Assembly (NCBI GenBank): GCA_027627225.1
Contig: CM051032.1
Span: 64,335,137 to 64,399,136, forward strand
DNA from: Congeria kusceri
Lineage: Eukaryota > Mollusca > Bivalvia > Myida > Dreissenidae
Direction: 5' to 3'
DNA length: 64,000 nucleotides
Shown here: positions 10,358 through 21,525 of the stretch, one piece after another
Numbering within the stretch: position 1 is the first letter of the stretch
How the letters are laid out: each line of letters opens with the position of its first letter
Translations under genes and position numbers: made by a program
Notes under the pieces: generated by a model
Told to the model about the DNA's origin: nothing
The model's input: the letters and a program-made list of their open reading frames with translations, nothing else
Database searches by the model: none

Positions 10358-10475
10358 GAAGCGCTCTAGTGCTACAGTCTATATTGTTGTGTAAGTCCTA
10401 ATTAGGAGATACTATGTCTTAATTATGAGATAATGGAATGCAAAAATAATAAGGACTGTGGCACTAGGACGCTTC
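10358..10475. mobile_element. Short MITE with AAGCG...CACAGTC ends
   Basis: Left end GAAGCGCTCTAGTGCTACAG pairs with right end CTGTGGCACTAGGACGCTTC. The interior is made of TCCTAATTA / TAATTATGAGA palindromic pieces. A related copy lies at 34642-34790. Confidence 0.82.
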
Positions 10476-10479
10476 GATA

Positions 10480-11720
10480 TTTTCGCTTATATCATTATTT
10501 GAGGACAGATTGTTAAGCACTTCTAATAGTTTCTGAATTCATGACCTGTATAAGTCAACGTACATTCTGTATTTAAAAAACTAATCGGGATAAAGTCACA
10601 ATTTAAATACAGCACCCGATACTACATTAGTAGACTTGTTCGAGTATTTCAAATCGCGGGGTTTCAATAATATATTCATTACCTGTATGATTAAGAAACC
10701 GTGCTTTGCATATTATACGTACACCGCACAAATTAGCCTAGTTAGAGATATACATACTATGTTTAACATGTACACCACATGTACATGTATTTCATTGGAT
10801 GTTTACGTACGCGCGTTTTACAACCAGCGGGATAAAACGGGAGTTAGTAGGATTGTAATGTTTACTGACTATCATTAAATTGTCGTCTTATATTTTTCTT
10901 CCCAGGTGTAAAAGGACCGAGAGAAGATAAGACGGAAGGAATTTAATGCAAACGCATATGCTGATTGCAAGGAGGTTTTATGGCGAAACATTTACGCCAA
11001 TCTTGTGATATTTTCAAGTGCCGCGATAAACTCATCAAAAAGAGCGTTTCGATTTAAATGGGAGCATTACTATTAAAAAGGATGATAAGACAAAGCGAAT
11101 ACAGCGCTCGTCTATGCCCATCGCGTTGATGTATTTTATCCAATTTAGCTGTGACGTATCGTTGAGGCGGAATAAGTGTCGTCTGATGCTATGGCTGAAG
11201 GTCGATGTCAAAAAAAATAATCACTGGAATTACGTACATGTATTAGTATCTAGTGGTGGAGTTATTTGTCATATCTGCGATGTCAATCGGAGGACTTAAC
11301 AGCTAGCTGTCCGTTTCCATGGTAATACGAACATATATTAAAAGGAGGTGTCACTATTGATTACGTAAACATGGAAGATCACAACCTCGGATGCACAGTT
11401 TGACGTCACAGGGAGCAGCAGTCTCAATGACGAATAACAATTTATTGAATGCTTTATAAATGCGAAACGAATGAAGGTTGTAGGTTGTAGAAATTGTTAA
11501 ATCACCGAGGCCGCTACTTTTGGATAGTCAGTTTGTAAAGTGGGAATAAGGCGAGTGTGGAGTACGTAACTAAATAAAAAAGTAGAACGGCTTTTTGTTT
11601 CTGTGCGTGTCTCATATTATACAGACATATAAGTTTCATTTACATCCGTTACGTCTATTTGTTCATACGTGTTTTTGATTGAAAACCCTGCTTTGATTCA
11701 GAATATTTTGTGCAATAGTG
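10480..11720. other. Intergenic or upstream region of candidate gene A
   Basis: No supported open frame. A pyrimidine-rich AG (TATTTTTCTTCCCAG, ending 10905) could be a splice acceptor for an untranslated exon, but no matching donor or coding frame was seen. Confidence 0.4.
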
Positions 11721-11869
11721 TTAACTTAAGTGCGTGGCTGAAGTGAAAGATAAACGAAAGCTTTCAGCAGACGACGCTGGAGAGAAATGTCGTCTGATCA
11801 TTTGTAAGTTGCAGACGGTTTGGAAAAATTCGTTATTTACAAGTAACAGACAGGAAGTTCCCGGATCCC

Positions 11870-11986
11870 ATGTCCAGCCCGGCCCGGCAGATGAAACACC
11901 GGCGACTGCCACCACTTCCGGGTAGCGTGAAACAAGGTGCCTCTCCGAAACCCAATGGCAACGGACCGCCCGCCTTCACAATGACC
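11870..11986 (+). CDS. Candidate first coding exon of gene A (unidentified protein)
   Basis: A GC-richer block carries an open frame from ATG at 11870 (MSSPARQMKHRRLPPLPGS at its start). It is rich in Pro, Ser, Gly and basic residues, like a disordered N-terminus. It ends at a strong splice donor, ACCG|GTAAGT (GT at 11987-11988), leaving phase 1. The same frame is open back to 11798 after a stop at 11795, so the ATG is a choice, with a second Met seven codons later. The Kozak context is poor (C at -3). The next phase-compatible exon found is at 24823. An overlapping 63-codon frame (11734-11925) is less persuasive because it has no donor in phase. The protein was not recognised, and the call rests on composition and splice signals only. 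Confidence 0.5.
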
Positions 11987-12238
11987 GGTAAGTGGGTGGG
12001 GTAGGCTGGAATTATTTTTGAACTCAATCTCCTCTTACACAACGGTACACTGCATTTTTACATTCACCCAGTACTCCAGATAACTTTTGATGTGGAGGGT
12101 AAGAGTACACTGAAACAGAATGTGTGCCAGTAAATGTACACTCAGTCCAAAATGTATATACGGATAAAGGTAATCTCGATCAGAAATTCATTGATTTACT
12201 TAAAGGTGCATAAAAATCCGATGCCATGGAGCAGCCTT

Positions 12239-12550
12239 GTAGGACCATATTTTTCTCAAGTCATTTTTTTCACATCTGTGAAAAATGGGATCTCATTCTT
12301 CACAGGTGTGAAAATTGAGATCTTATTCTTCACACATCACAGTCTTATTCTTCACATGTTCTGTGAAGTTTGTGATCGCATCCGGTATGCAATGCAATAT
12401 GCAGCTTTTGCAGTCAAATCTTATTCTGTGATTCTCACGCATACCCCGTTTTTTGCCAATCACATTTTTCACACTTACAAATGTGACAAATAAGATCCTA
12501 TTCTTCACAGGTATGTGAAAAATAAGATTTGTGAAAAACATGATCCTACA
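12239..12550 (+). mobile_element. Family B palindromic element, copy 1
   Basis: Left end GTAGGACCATATTTTTCTC mirrors right end GTGAAAAACATGATCCTAC. The interior is a series of CACATCTGTGAAAAATGGGA / TTCTTCACAGGTGTGAAAA blocks. A conserved core follows: TCTGTGAAGTTTGTGATCGC, then CACGCATACCCCGTTTT. Other copies: 24168-24522, 31468-31600 (partial) and 45919-46710 (inverted and expanded). Confidence 0.85.
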
Positions 12551-12599
12551 CAGCCTTAACAATTGCAGTAGATGTTTCAATAATACATATATTTTAAAT

Positions 12600-12800
12600 A
12601 AGAATTTCTACATATTGACACCGTTTATAGGCGGATATCTTTTATCGGCCTATTTTTCATTTCCACATTCCCCCCCCCCCCCCCCCCCAAAAAAAAGAAA
12701 GAAATTTGGCACATAAATATACAACCTTGAACCTGATTTTATTTACTGTGTTTATCTTGTGGATTTTCGTGCGCAAATTTCGCGTGCACGCGCCTTATCT
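12600..12800 (+). repeat. Family J dispersed repeat with poly-C/A tract
   Basis: TATAGGCGGATATCTTTT, CATTTCCA, ATTTTATTTACTGTG and ACGCGCCTTATCTGG appear in the same order, inverted, at 19290-19450. A C-run followed by A-run (about 12671-12697) is inserted in this copy only. Confidence 0.7.
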
Positions 12801-14070
12801 GGGCCATTTGCATTCACCTCTGTCATTGGCTAAGAAACTAATTTTTATTTTATTTGGACAGTGACAGTGCCGTAGTAATCGCTTGATTAATTATAAAGGT
12901 GTATATAATCGTATCTTTTTGAGCATTTTTACAATATTTTGACAATTTTTATTCCTTAAATATTCCTTCATTCACTTTATATAGACAGACATCTTCCTCT
13001 TATTTAAATTTCATGTGAGGGAAAATACTATGTATATTCTTACATAGCACAAATAAACCAATAAACAAAAGACTTTTGGAAAATACATTTTCTGTATTTG
13101 GTTAAGCATCTGGACAGTTTACTGAAAACATATACACTGCACATAAGTCTGATAATTAGTAACACATAAATTTCTGAAATCAACATGACCACAATTCATA
13201 CATGTACATTAAATTTACATGTACACAACATACATTCAAAATCAATAAACACAATGCAAAGATATAAATACACAATTCCCGTTCAACTGTTAAATACTTA
13301 TTTGTTAATGATTGACGAATGAAATTCATTCTACTTTAAAACAAGAAAAAATGGGAATGCAAAAGCTTGCAAAATTTAAACTTCGTCTGCACAGTTCGAC
13401 TGTCCAAAGCGGATTGACCGAATACCGCCAAACCTTCATAATTTCCTCGTGCTGACTTACAACGCCACGTAGCGTTCATTATATTGCATTAAGGGAAATT
13501 GATTTTCCTCTTATTCGTAAACTCAAACAAAGAAAATGACGTACCTTCTGTGGTAGCGCTGGTTAGAAATGAAAACTAAACAAAACTGAAAGGAACTACA
13601 ACTCTGCGAAGGGGATTGCGTTGACCTTCACGGAACTTTTATCCGAAAGTCATGGTCCATATTGCCCATATTGCGACACGTTTGAGTTTTGATCGCAAAA
13701 CGAAACATAATGCATTTGTATAAACATTATACGAAGCTGCTATTAAATGTGTATGTAAGTGGGTTTTGAAACATAAACATGCATCATTACGGCTTGTTAA
13801 TTGAAACACAGTTTACTTCGTTTTCACAGACGATTACTTTAGAGCGTGGCACATTAAAATTAAAACAATGTTCGCATAACACATTTTGTGGGTTTTCAAT
13901 AACAGCCCTTTCAAAATGTTAAATCTTTGAACCCTATTCAAAGGAATGCGAATTGGTTTGAAAATAATATAGCGGTCTTTTCTTGGCAATATATAGGTTG
14001 TCTCCCATTAGGACGTGAGACCTTATTGCTATCTTAAATGACTGCAATTCGAAAACTAACGCATACGTGT
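12801..14070. other. AT-rich intergenic sequence, no firm gene
   Basis: A possible minus-strand splice donor (AAG|GTACGT, near 13540) follows GC-balanced sequence, but no coding frame runs into it. Nothing else was recognised. Confidence 0.5.
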
Positions 14071-14264
14071 TCAAACTCCTCGCAGCGGTTACCTCCCCTA
14101 TCGTTTAACGGTAACCACTGCCATCACGTGTAAAGTTGATCTGGAAGGATCTAAAAGTTTGTAACTTTTACTTACTTAATGCAATTCAGTGCAATTTTCT
14201 ATATAATTGGACTTTTTATATAACGTTTGCACTCAATAATGAAAACAGAAATAGAGAATAACTA

Positions 14265-14990
14265 ATTAAAATCAAAACGCTGACAGCGAAGAAAGACTGT
14301 TGGCGAAAAAAGAAACTGTTGGCGAGAAAAGAAACTGAGAGCAAATGAATTATGAGAGTATTTTTTATCGAAACTCATAACTACACACTCTACTTAAAAA
14401 AATTGGTATAAGCTGGTATTTGACCTAATTGAAGATGGAGATCCAGTCCACTGTTTTTGTTTACAAATTAAAACTAATATAGCGCGTCGAATTCAATGTT
14501 ATTTATCTACGACATTCTCTTCATTATGTTTTGTTATTCGTGGGAGGCAAATATTTTTGTGCAATGTATTTAAAAAGCAAACAGAGGCATATGCATACAA
14601 GTCAATCTACAACGGGTAAAAATAGTCGATCAACCGTATAAGTTCGAATCAAAACTCAGTGCTTGTTATCACAAGCGCTTTGTTCGGTAAATACCAACTT
14701 AAATAAAAATAAGTTAAATTAACAAAATACATTCAAAACTCTCTTTAGAAGTACAATGCTTTCCATACTTCTTATGCATACGTCAAAAACAAAAGCAATC
14801 GTCAATCGAGTGGTTACGATCGCTCCGATATTTGCACTAAATCAATACACGCTATCATACCAAAGTGAATAGACATAACATGAATTCACTTGTAGATGTG
14901 GACTAAAAGGATTATTACATGTGGACTAAAATGATTATTATTGTTGTTTATAAGTAAATAATAAAAACAAGAAATGTCCTTAAAAAAACG
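14265..14990 (-). mobile_element. Family C element, right-half segment
   Basis: Begins with AAAACGCTGACAGCG and GACTGTTGGCG (the inverted family C right end). It follows the full copy at 29565-30430 through TGAAGATGGAGATC, TATAGCGCG, GACATTCTC and CAAGTCAATCTACAACGG. A small internal duplication (ACTGTTGGCGANAAAAGAAA twice, about 14300-14340) is seen at the end. Confidence 0.8.
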
Positions 14991-14999
14991 ACAATCGGC

Positions 15000-16364
15000 G
15001 TTGACATTAATATTGAGATGTCATTTTTACCCTAAACATAATACATGATCGGTTACGTGGCTTCTCGGACCCCTGATTTTTCGGTCCCCACCTAGACAAG
15101 GCGACTTCTCGGACCCCATATTTTTTTATCACCATAAGAAAACTTCTCAGATCCCAAAATTAATGTGTGATTAATTTAAAATTATTAATATTTGTACCAT
15201 GAATAAACCGATCATACCGCCCCATGTTTTCACCAGTGATACATGAATAACCTAAATAATTTACGCTAACATCATTATTATATACATTTGTCAGTCAAAT
15301 TTAACAAATTAACAAAGTACGAAAATAATTGCGGGAATGAATGAACATTATTTTGTATCAGACGCGTATTGTTATTCAGATCTTAAGTAATATACCCTAC
15401 CTTCATCTTGAAGTTATCTATGCATAATGCATACACATTTTGAAGTCAATTCATCATTTATACTGTGTCCTAATGAAAAGCAATCTTCAGAGAACATTCA
15501 GCGCATTTGAAATAATGATTACTTCCATTTTTGATAACACAAACATAAACTTTCATAAGACTATGGCGATTTAAAATTATATTCGGTAGGAATATGATGT
15601 ATCAAGGGTGTCTGTGTATAATTGGTATTGCAAATAATGTATTAATGCTACGCAAATGAAGTAAAAGCAACATTAATAACATTTCGACGCATTCCGAGAC
15701 TTATTTCACCACATTTTATTTATTGACAGATATCTGTTTATAGGTTGATTAACATCTACTGGAGAAGTTGATAGAAATGTGCAATTCTCTTTAATTCTTA
15801 AAAAAAGCTCAACCACCATTCAATTTCAAATTCACATGAACAGTAAGTTTATAAACAAAAATTGCCCATTTATTGAAATATTCGCTCTTATGATTCTCTG
15901 GACGCTATTGATGCATGTATATTATAACAGCTATACACCGGCAGCTAAACGCGCGCTAATTTTAGAATGACCGTGAGTGTGTTGAACTCGCTAGAATCAA
16001 TTGTTACTTATAGAGAGTGCCGCTAGGCTAAATAAAACAGTGGATTAATTCTAAGAACGAATATAATATTCTGTTCTTGACATACAATGAGAAAATATGT
16101 TCATAATTATGTTCAGTTCTGGAGTGTATGTCGAAGATATGTTTACAACTTTATTTTAACCGCTTATGTAAACAATTATGTACATTTTAATCCCCCAAAG
16201 TATGCAACAGTTGTTGGTTTAACCATTAACCATTGTTGTAAGTTTGCATTCCCTAAAAATAGAAACTTTGCCAAATTCTTTTGGCATTCAATTTTCCCGC
16301 TGCATAATTATCGCAAGAAATCTAGGTCAACAGTGATCTTAGACAGCTACGCCGAATAAGTTAT
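15000..16364. other. Interior of the 31-bp TIR element, no gene seen
   Basis: Holds a short imperfect repeat, ACTTCTCGGACCCC (about 15060-15150, three copies). Otherwise it is AT-rich sequence without a supported frame. Confidence 0.55.
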
Positions 16365-16850
16365 ATTAGCAAAATACATTCAAAACTCTTTAGAAGTATA
16401 ATGCTTTTCCATAATTCTTAAGCATACGTCAAAAACAATGGTTACGATCGCTCCGCTATATGCACTAACTCAATACACTGTTGTTAAACTTATGCAATAT
16501 GAAATACGCAGTTAACCAGTCAACAGCACAAACAGATACGCTATCATACCTAAAGTATGAGAATAGACATAACATGTATTCACTTGTAGATTTGGACTAA
16601 AATGATTATTAGCTGTGAACTAAAATGATATTATTATTGTTTATTAGTGTTTTAAGTCGGATCTATTTCTTGTCATCTATTCATAGAAAGTAGCATCGAT
16701 ATAAGGAAGCCTCACTGCTCAGCGAGCGGAGCGCAGTAATTTATCGATTTACTGTCTCGTAGCCTGCAAAGTAAAGAAGTAGTCCCTCAAGACCGATTTC
16801 TGAACATACCTACTGAATCCTGTTGGCTTGCGCCAACAGTCTAACCATAA
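16365..16850 (-). mobile_element. Family C element, left-half segment
   Basis: Inverted relative to 29565: it runs from ACATTCAAAACTCTTTAG to CTCACTGCTCAGCGAGCG and AAAGAAGTAGTCCCTCAAGA. It ends in the hairpin CTGTTGGCTTGCGCCAACAG (8-bp stem) followed by TCTAA. This end is the partner of the one at 29565. Confidence 0.8.
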
Positions 16851-16984
16851 ATAATATCTAGAAGATTTAACTTGATCATCATCACGTGGTTTTATATGAC
16901 GGCAGGGATTTTATTAGAGCTATCTTCGAAACCAGTCAGATCTCTGCGCGGAGACAATAGGGGAGGTAACCGCTGCGAGGAGTT

Positions 16985-17105
16985 TGATTCATGGAAGTCT
17001 TTTCTAAACATAAATTCACTGTCGGCGGAAAATGCCGTCCTGGAATAGCCTGTGCGGACTTCACACTTTACGGTTTACGGTTAACTTTACGGTTTTCCCA
17101 CGACA
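16985..17105. mobile_element. Family A element, fragment
   Basis: Only the right half remains, from GGAAGTCTTTTCTAAACATA to TTTTCCCACGACA. A local TTTACGGTT triplication replaces part of the right arm. It abuts the trinucleotide microsatellite. Confidence 0.8.
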
Positions 17106-17106
17106 T

Positions 17107-17140
17107 AATAATAATAATAATAACAGAAGTAGTAGTAGTG

Positions 17141-17182
<42 letters not shown>

Positions 17183-17233
17183 TAGTACATGTAGTAGTAT
17201 TTAGTAGTAGTAGTAGTAGTAGCAGTAGTAGTG

Positions 17234-17268
<35 letters not shown>

Positions 17269-17276
17269 AGTAGTAA

Positions 17277-17353
<77 letters not shown>

Positions 17354-17363
17354 ATAGTGACTT
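17107..17363. repeat. (AGT)n trinucleotide microsatellite
   Basis: About 250 bp of AGT/TAG repeats with scattered interruptions (GTGG, ACATGT, AAAAGT). It starts with an ATA/ATT run at the edge of the family A fragment. The poly-Ser, poly-Val and poly-Leu frames read from it are artefacts. Confidence 0.97.
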
Positions 17364-17886
17364 CAGATTTTTACTACTTTTATTTTGAATGACCAAAACA
17401 CTTTTTTCTTTGCATTTTTTGTTGTTAAGAGTGACGCAAATCTAAGTATATGACTTTCATAGAAACCGTGAATTCTTCTCGTAAAGAGTTGTGTTCAAGA
17501 TGTAAATCTGTTCCTGCGCTGAAGTACATAATTTCCAGGTATTTCGGTTGTCATGGCAACTGTTAATTTTCTTTAGAAATCAGAAGTTAGGCCAACGTCA
17601 TTGCACAGTTCTGTCAATGATATTAATGAAAATGTTTACTAAATACCATCGTTTGGCGTTTCAAATCGATACCCGGCTATAAGATGACAAACCGATTACT
17701 ACGGAGATTAAGTCACTTAATGCCACGAAGTACGTCACGCGCTGAAAAGACAGTATTTAGGTTTCCTAATAAACAGCGGTAATGATGCGAACGACATTTC
17801 TCTGGTTTGCTGAGTAATGAAGTGCGTGCTAAGAAATATGTCACGTCTGAAGTAGATATCTTACACCACCAGACACCATTGGCATG

Positions 17887-18095
17887 TGTGCGGTGAATTT
17901 GTATCGAGTGCACCGGGATTCTCTTCCATTTGGCCATCGCCCCCAGAACACTTGTAAGTTGGGTTACGGGGGATAGTGCAAGACACAGAAGACGCCCCGA
18001 TCCAGAGGCGAACCTGCATCTTTTACTGCCCGGTGTGAAGCACCTAGTACATTGCACCTCGGTTTAAAGTCTCATGCAAAAGACGAGTTCTATAA
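17887..18095 (-). mobile_element. SINE fragment, same family as 58498-58790
   Basis: On the minus strand the conserved body ACTTTAAACCGAGGTGCAAT, then GCTTCACACCGGGCAGTAAA, then AATCCCGGTGCACTCGATAC and TTCACCGCACACATGCC, follows the same order as the copies in the tandem array. The tRNA-like head is degenerate. The frame containing RIPVHSI..HRTH is repeat-derived, which explains its occurrence at three loci. Confidence 0.8.
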
Positions 18096-18204
18096 ATAGC
18101 GGTCGCGTCACAAGACCTCTGTCCTAATTATACTCCCACAAACGAAGTTTACATGGGGGGGGGGGCGGGCGGTATATAGGAGTGAGTTTGTCGATCTGTT
18201 GGTT

Positions 18205-18830
18205 GTTGGTTTTCGGATGATGACTCAAGAAAGGCTTGACATATTGAAATAATTTTTGGTACACATGTGTAACATCATAGAATACAGGTCAAGTTCGATG
18301 TTTGACAGAGTTATGGCCCCTTTTCGACTTAAAATGTTTAAAATGCCCTAAAAACATGATTTTCGGATAATAACTCAAGAATGGCTTGACATATTCAAAC
18401 AATTCTTGGTATACATAAGTAGCATCATAAAATACGGGTCAAGTTCCACTTTGGGTACAAACCACTAAATTTTGACAGAGTTATGGCCCTTTATTTGACT
18501 TAATTTCTCTAAAAACCTGGTTTCCGCACGATAACTCAACAATGGCTTGACAAATTTAAATAATTATTGGTACACATGTGTAGCATCATTAAATACAGGT
18601 CAAGTTCGACTTTGGTTACAAACCACAAAATTTTGACACATGTATGGCCTCCCGTTTTGACTTAAATTCCCGAAAAACATGGACAATAACTAATGAAAGG
18701 CTTCACATATTTAACTTATTGTTAGTACATAGGTGTAACATTATAAAAATACAGATAAAGTTAAACATTGGTTACAAACCACTAAATGTTGACAGAGTTA
18801 TGGCTCCTATTGAAATTTAATTTTTCCAAA
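18205..18830 (+). repeat. About 155-bp tandem repeat, four copies
   Basis: The anchor ACTCAAGAAAGGCTTGACAT recurs near 18222, 18372, 18532 and 18687 (spacing 150-160 bp). Each copy has GGTACACATGTGTA, ACAGGTCAAGTTCGA and TTTGACAGAGTTATGGCCCC. Divergence grows to the right. A poly-G tract (about 18155) precedes it. From memory, such GAGTTATGGCCC repeats are common in mollusc DNA. Confidence 0.9.
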
Positions 18831-19204
18831 TACACTGTTGACCATTCACCAATTAACGCATTTTCTATGTCCATTTCATTCGAATGGATGCCATAGTTTG
18901 GTGACAATGCCACTCATGTGCCAATTCTAGTTCAGACGGACCACTAACAAACGGTTGCTTTATCTCTACATTCGCAGCGGTTAAGAGGCAAAAATATAGT
19001 TTGGAAAATACATGTAGTACTACATACTTTAAAATAAAGTTCTTCATTAATCGAAAGTGACATTGCGTAATTTGTTTTACTGTTTGTGCGGGGAGTGATC
19101 GCTGTTATCGTCCGCTATCATTGCTTATGTTGGCAGGGAACCGGATTAACAGTCTTTCGTTTGTAGTTTGCAGGGAACCAATTTAAAACCTTGTTCAATC
19201 GTAA

Positions 19205-19268
19205 ACTGGTCAATTTTGACCAGTGTGTACACTGTGTACACGTTATGCAACACTGTGTTGCATAACGT
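19205..19268. repeat. Three consecutive perfect hairpins
   Basis: ACTGGTCAA-TT-TTGACCAGT (19205-19224), GTGTACA-CTG-TGTACAC (19225-19241) and ACGTTATGCAACA-CTG-TGTTGCATAACGT (19240-19268) follow one another almost without gap. Stems are 9, 7 and 13 bp with no mismatch. The last two share a CTG loop. Confidence 0.92.
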
Positions 19269-19289
19269 GCAGGACTTCGGGTGTCAAAT

Positions 19290-19450
19290 AAATACACAGA
19301 AGACCAGATAAGGCGCGTACATGCGTAATTTACTCACAGAAAATAAAATTAGAGTGTAAATTTACGAACAGAAATTCTAAAATTGTGCGTACTGATGGAA
19401 ATATGAAAAAAAGATATCCGACTATAAAGGCGTAAATGTGTTAAAATTCC
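19290..19450 (-). repeat. Family J dispersed repeat, inverted copy
   Basis: Reverse complement of the 12600-12800 repeat without its poly-C/A insertion. The shared blocks include AGATAAGGCGCGTACATGCG and AAAGATATCCGACTATAAAG. Confidence 0.7.
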
Positions 19451-19510
19451 TTATTTAAGAAACTTTTTTATTATCCATCTTGAAACGTCTACTAACAAAT
19501 TAGTTAAGGT

Positions 19511-19712
19511 AAGGCCATACAAATTTTATTCTATGTTTAGCGTCTCCATGATTTTTGGAAACCTACCAACCAGGCAGGAAAAAATAAACAACCAGTCGAT
19601 GAAAAAAGAAATTTTTCTTTCAAAACTTATTTATGGCCGTGGTATTAGCTAAAGCAAATTTGTACTTGCAAAACTGTTATATAGCATCTTCATATTGGGA
19701 ACCTACTTTAGG
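19511..19712 (-). repeat. Family H inverted-repeat element, partial
   Basis: AAGGCCATACAAATTTTATTCT, CCTACCAACCAGGCAGGAAA, TTATGGCCGTGGTATTAGC and CATCTTCATATTGGGAACCT match, inverted, 38579-38738. Only one arm of the family H element is present. Confidence 0.75.
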
Positions 19713-21125
19713 CTAAAAACAATTAGTGAATTGTTTCTTTTTTCCAAACAATTCAGGAGGAGGGAGGGCGAATTTTTATTTTATTTTATTTTTTTTTTAT
19801 CGTACTCTTTTCTATTGGCTCTAGGTAATGGCTTATTAAAACGAGTAAACAAGTGCAGATTAAAGACAATCGTAAGGTTTAATAACAACATAAGCATCCC
19901 TTTTTATAAAATTCCAAATATAGATTAATAAATCACAAACGGTCATTTATGCAAACTGACGTAAAAAAACACAGTCAAATTGAATGTTCATAATTTACAT
20001 AAGTGCCTTCAAATTGATATTTCATCAGCATTAAAGTACTCCTATTTATAGAATTTAACTTTTCGTAATTAATATTTTTATAACTGTCAAAATTAGGAAT
20101 TATTTTGGCAATAAATCACCAATAATTTTTGGAAAGGAAAATCAACACTTGTCAATGCAGCTGGCATTTTCGTTTGTTTCCTTAGGACTTATATTGACAC
20201 AGATTTTCTTTAAAAAATATGGAATGCTAAATATTACACAAGCAAAAGCATCTACGAAACAAAAGTTTAAGTCAACAAATATACGATATTTATAACGGTT
20301 CCCAATCGAATATGACTTTTTTTCAAAATGTACACAGTATTTAACAATTTGTGGATTTATATAATTAAATCAGACAGGAAGAAAGTTACTGGAAATAACG
20401 AAATCTCTACCGGGTAACTCTTCTTCCGCTATCTTAATATGCGGATTCGTTTAATTTTAAGCCGCTCTCCATGTGATCTAAATCAATACATCGTAATTTT
20501 AGTTATAGTTCTTATGAACGTTTATGGTGTTTATTCGTCCGAAATATGTTTCTTATTTACGAAAGGCATTGTTCAAAAGCACTTGGTACGAACGGAATAT
20601 ACAATAATATACATGCTGGTTTACTCAAGAGTCATCACCTGTTAGCGCATACAGAAAATAGACCATAGCAATTTAACAAAATGTTAACAATTCACATATT
20701 TCATTGGTTAGTTTTTTTATTTTGCTCGGTAACATTTCCCTTAGAAACACTTTCTGCGAAGTTTTATTTTTATTAACATAGTTCTTGACTGCTCCTTTAA
20801 AACCCGGGCGCGATCGTCAAAAAATTGTAAATAAATTGTTTTCGGCATTAAATCAAATTCGTGGCAGGCCATATGAAAACGTTGCGGCGCTGCCTGAGAA
20901 ACAAATCATTAAATTTTGTAGCCTTAACACAGCATTTTAAATGTGTAAATTGACTAGTTGCACACTTTTTTTACGATTATTGGTAAAACACATTGATTGA
21001 TAATGCATGGCGGCGTGAATAATAGCGACAATAAGTTATTCGAATAATAACTAATAATCACAACCGTAATAATCAGAAATAATACGAAATTAATACAAGC
21101 AATATACATAGATATCAATCATAAA
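19713..21125. other. AT-rich intergenic sequence, no gene seen
   Basis: No supported frame, tRNA or recognisable repeat. Part may belong to the LTR of the retroelement to the right, whose outer boundary I could not place. Confidence 0.5.
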
Positions 21126-21525
21126 ATACAGTACAATATTTACCTGCAGGAATAACAATCATCCTACACAAATAATAAAATAAAGACAATCGTCAAAATG
21201 TAATGGCTGTCTCTAAACAATTTAGCCGTGAATCTGAATATTGGAGGGAAAGTGATCGATTGGTTATTGTGTGCACGTGTTCAACATAGGTTAATTTCAA
21301 TTATATGTTAGTAACTCTAAAAACTAAGGTAAGATACTACTTTAAACTAAGAACTGATCATAGCTACCCACACAATAACTAAACACTGCACTTACTATTT
21401 AAATATGCATATACGTGTATTACTCTAAATTGTAGAATATATATTTTAGGGTAAATATAAAAACAAACACAATACGTTGATAATAATGTACATTTATTAA
21501 CTTTATTTAAAAATCACCCTGTGAC

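Larger units (their letters stand above)
14071..16987. mobile_element. 2.9-kb element bounded by a perfect 31-bp inverted repeat
   Basis: Positions 14071-14101 (start TCAAACTCCTCGCAGCGG) and 16957-16987 are exact reverse complements over 31 bp. The interior has no open frame longer than about 90 codons. It contains two incomplete family C segments (14265-14990 and 16365-16850), both in the reverse orientation. They share a duplicated portion (about 14725-14960 against 16370-16620). Read as a non-autonomous DNA element or a rearranged family C copy. A target-site duplication was not identified. Confidence 0.7.

Noticed and set aside
11734..11925. 63-codon frame overlapping candidate exon 1 of gene A
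   Set aside because: It terminates before the strong donor at 11987; the other frame reaches the donor open.
13500..13700. Possible minus-strand first exon ending at AAG|GTACGT near 13540
   Set aside because: All frames into the donor contain stops; only a non-coding exon would fit, and there is no further evidence.
16815..16850. Helitron 3' terminus (8-bp hairpin followed by TCTAA)
   Set aside because: The bases after the hairpin are not conserved as CTRR in the other copies (CTTAA at 29.5 kb), and the elements have inverted terminal motifs, unlike Helitrons.
17032..17388. Poly-Ser, poly-Val and poly-Leu open frames
   Set aside because: They are the AGT microsatellite read in different frames.
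17713..18057. 114-codon minus frame sharing RIPVHSIxIHRTH with frames at 58.4 and 61.9 kb
   Set aside because: The shared segment lies within a tRNA-derived SINE, so the similarity is nucleotide-level repeat identity.
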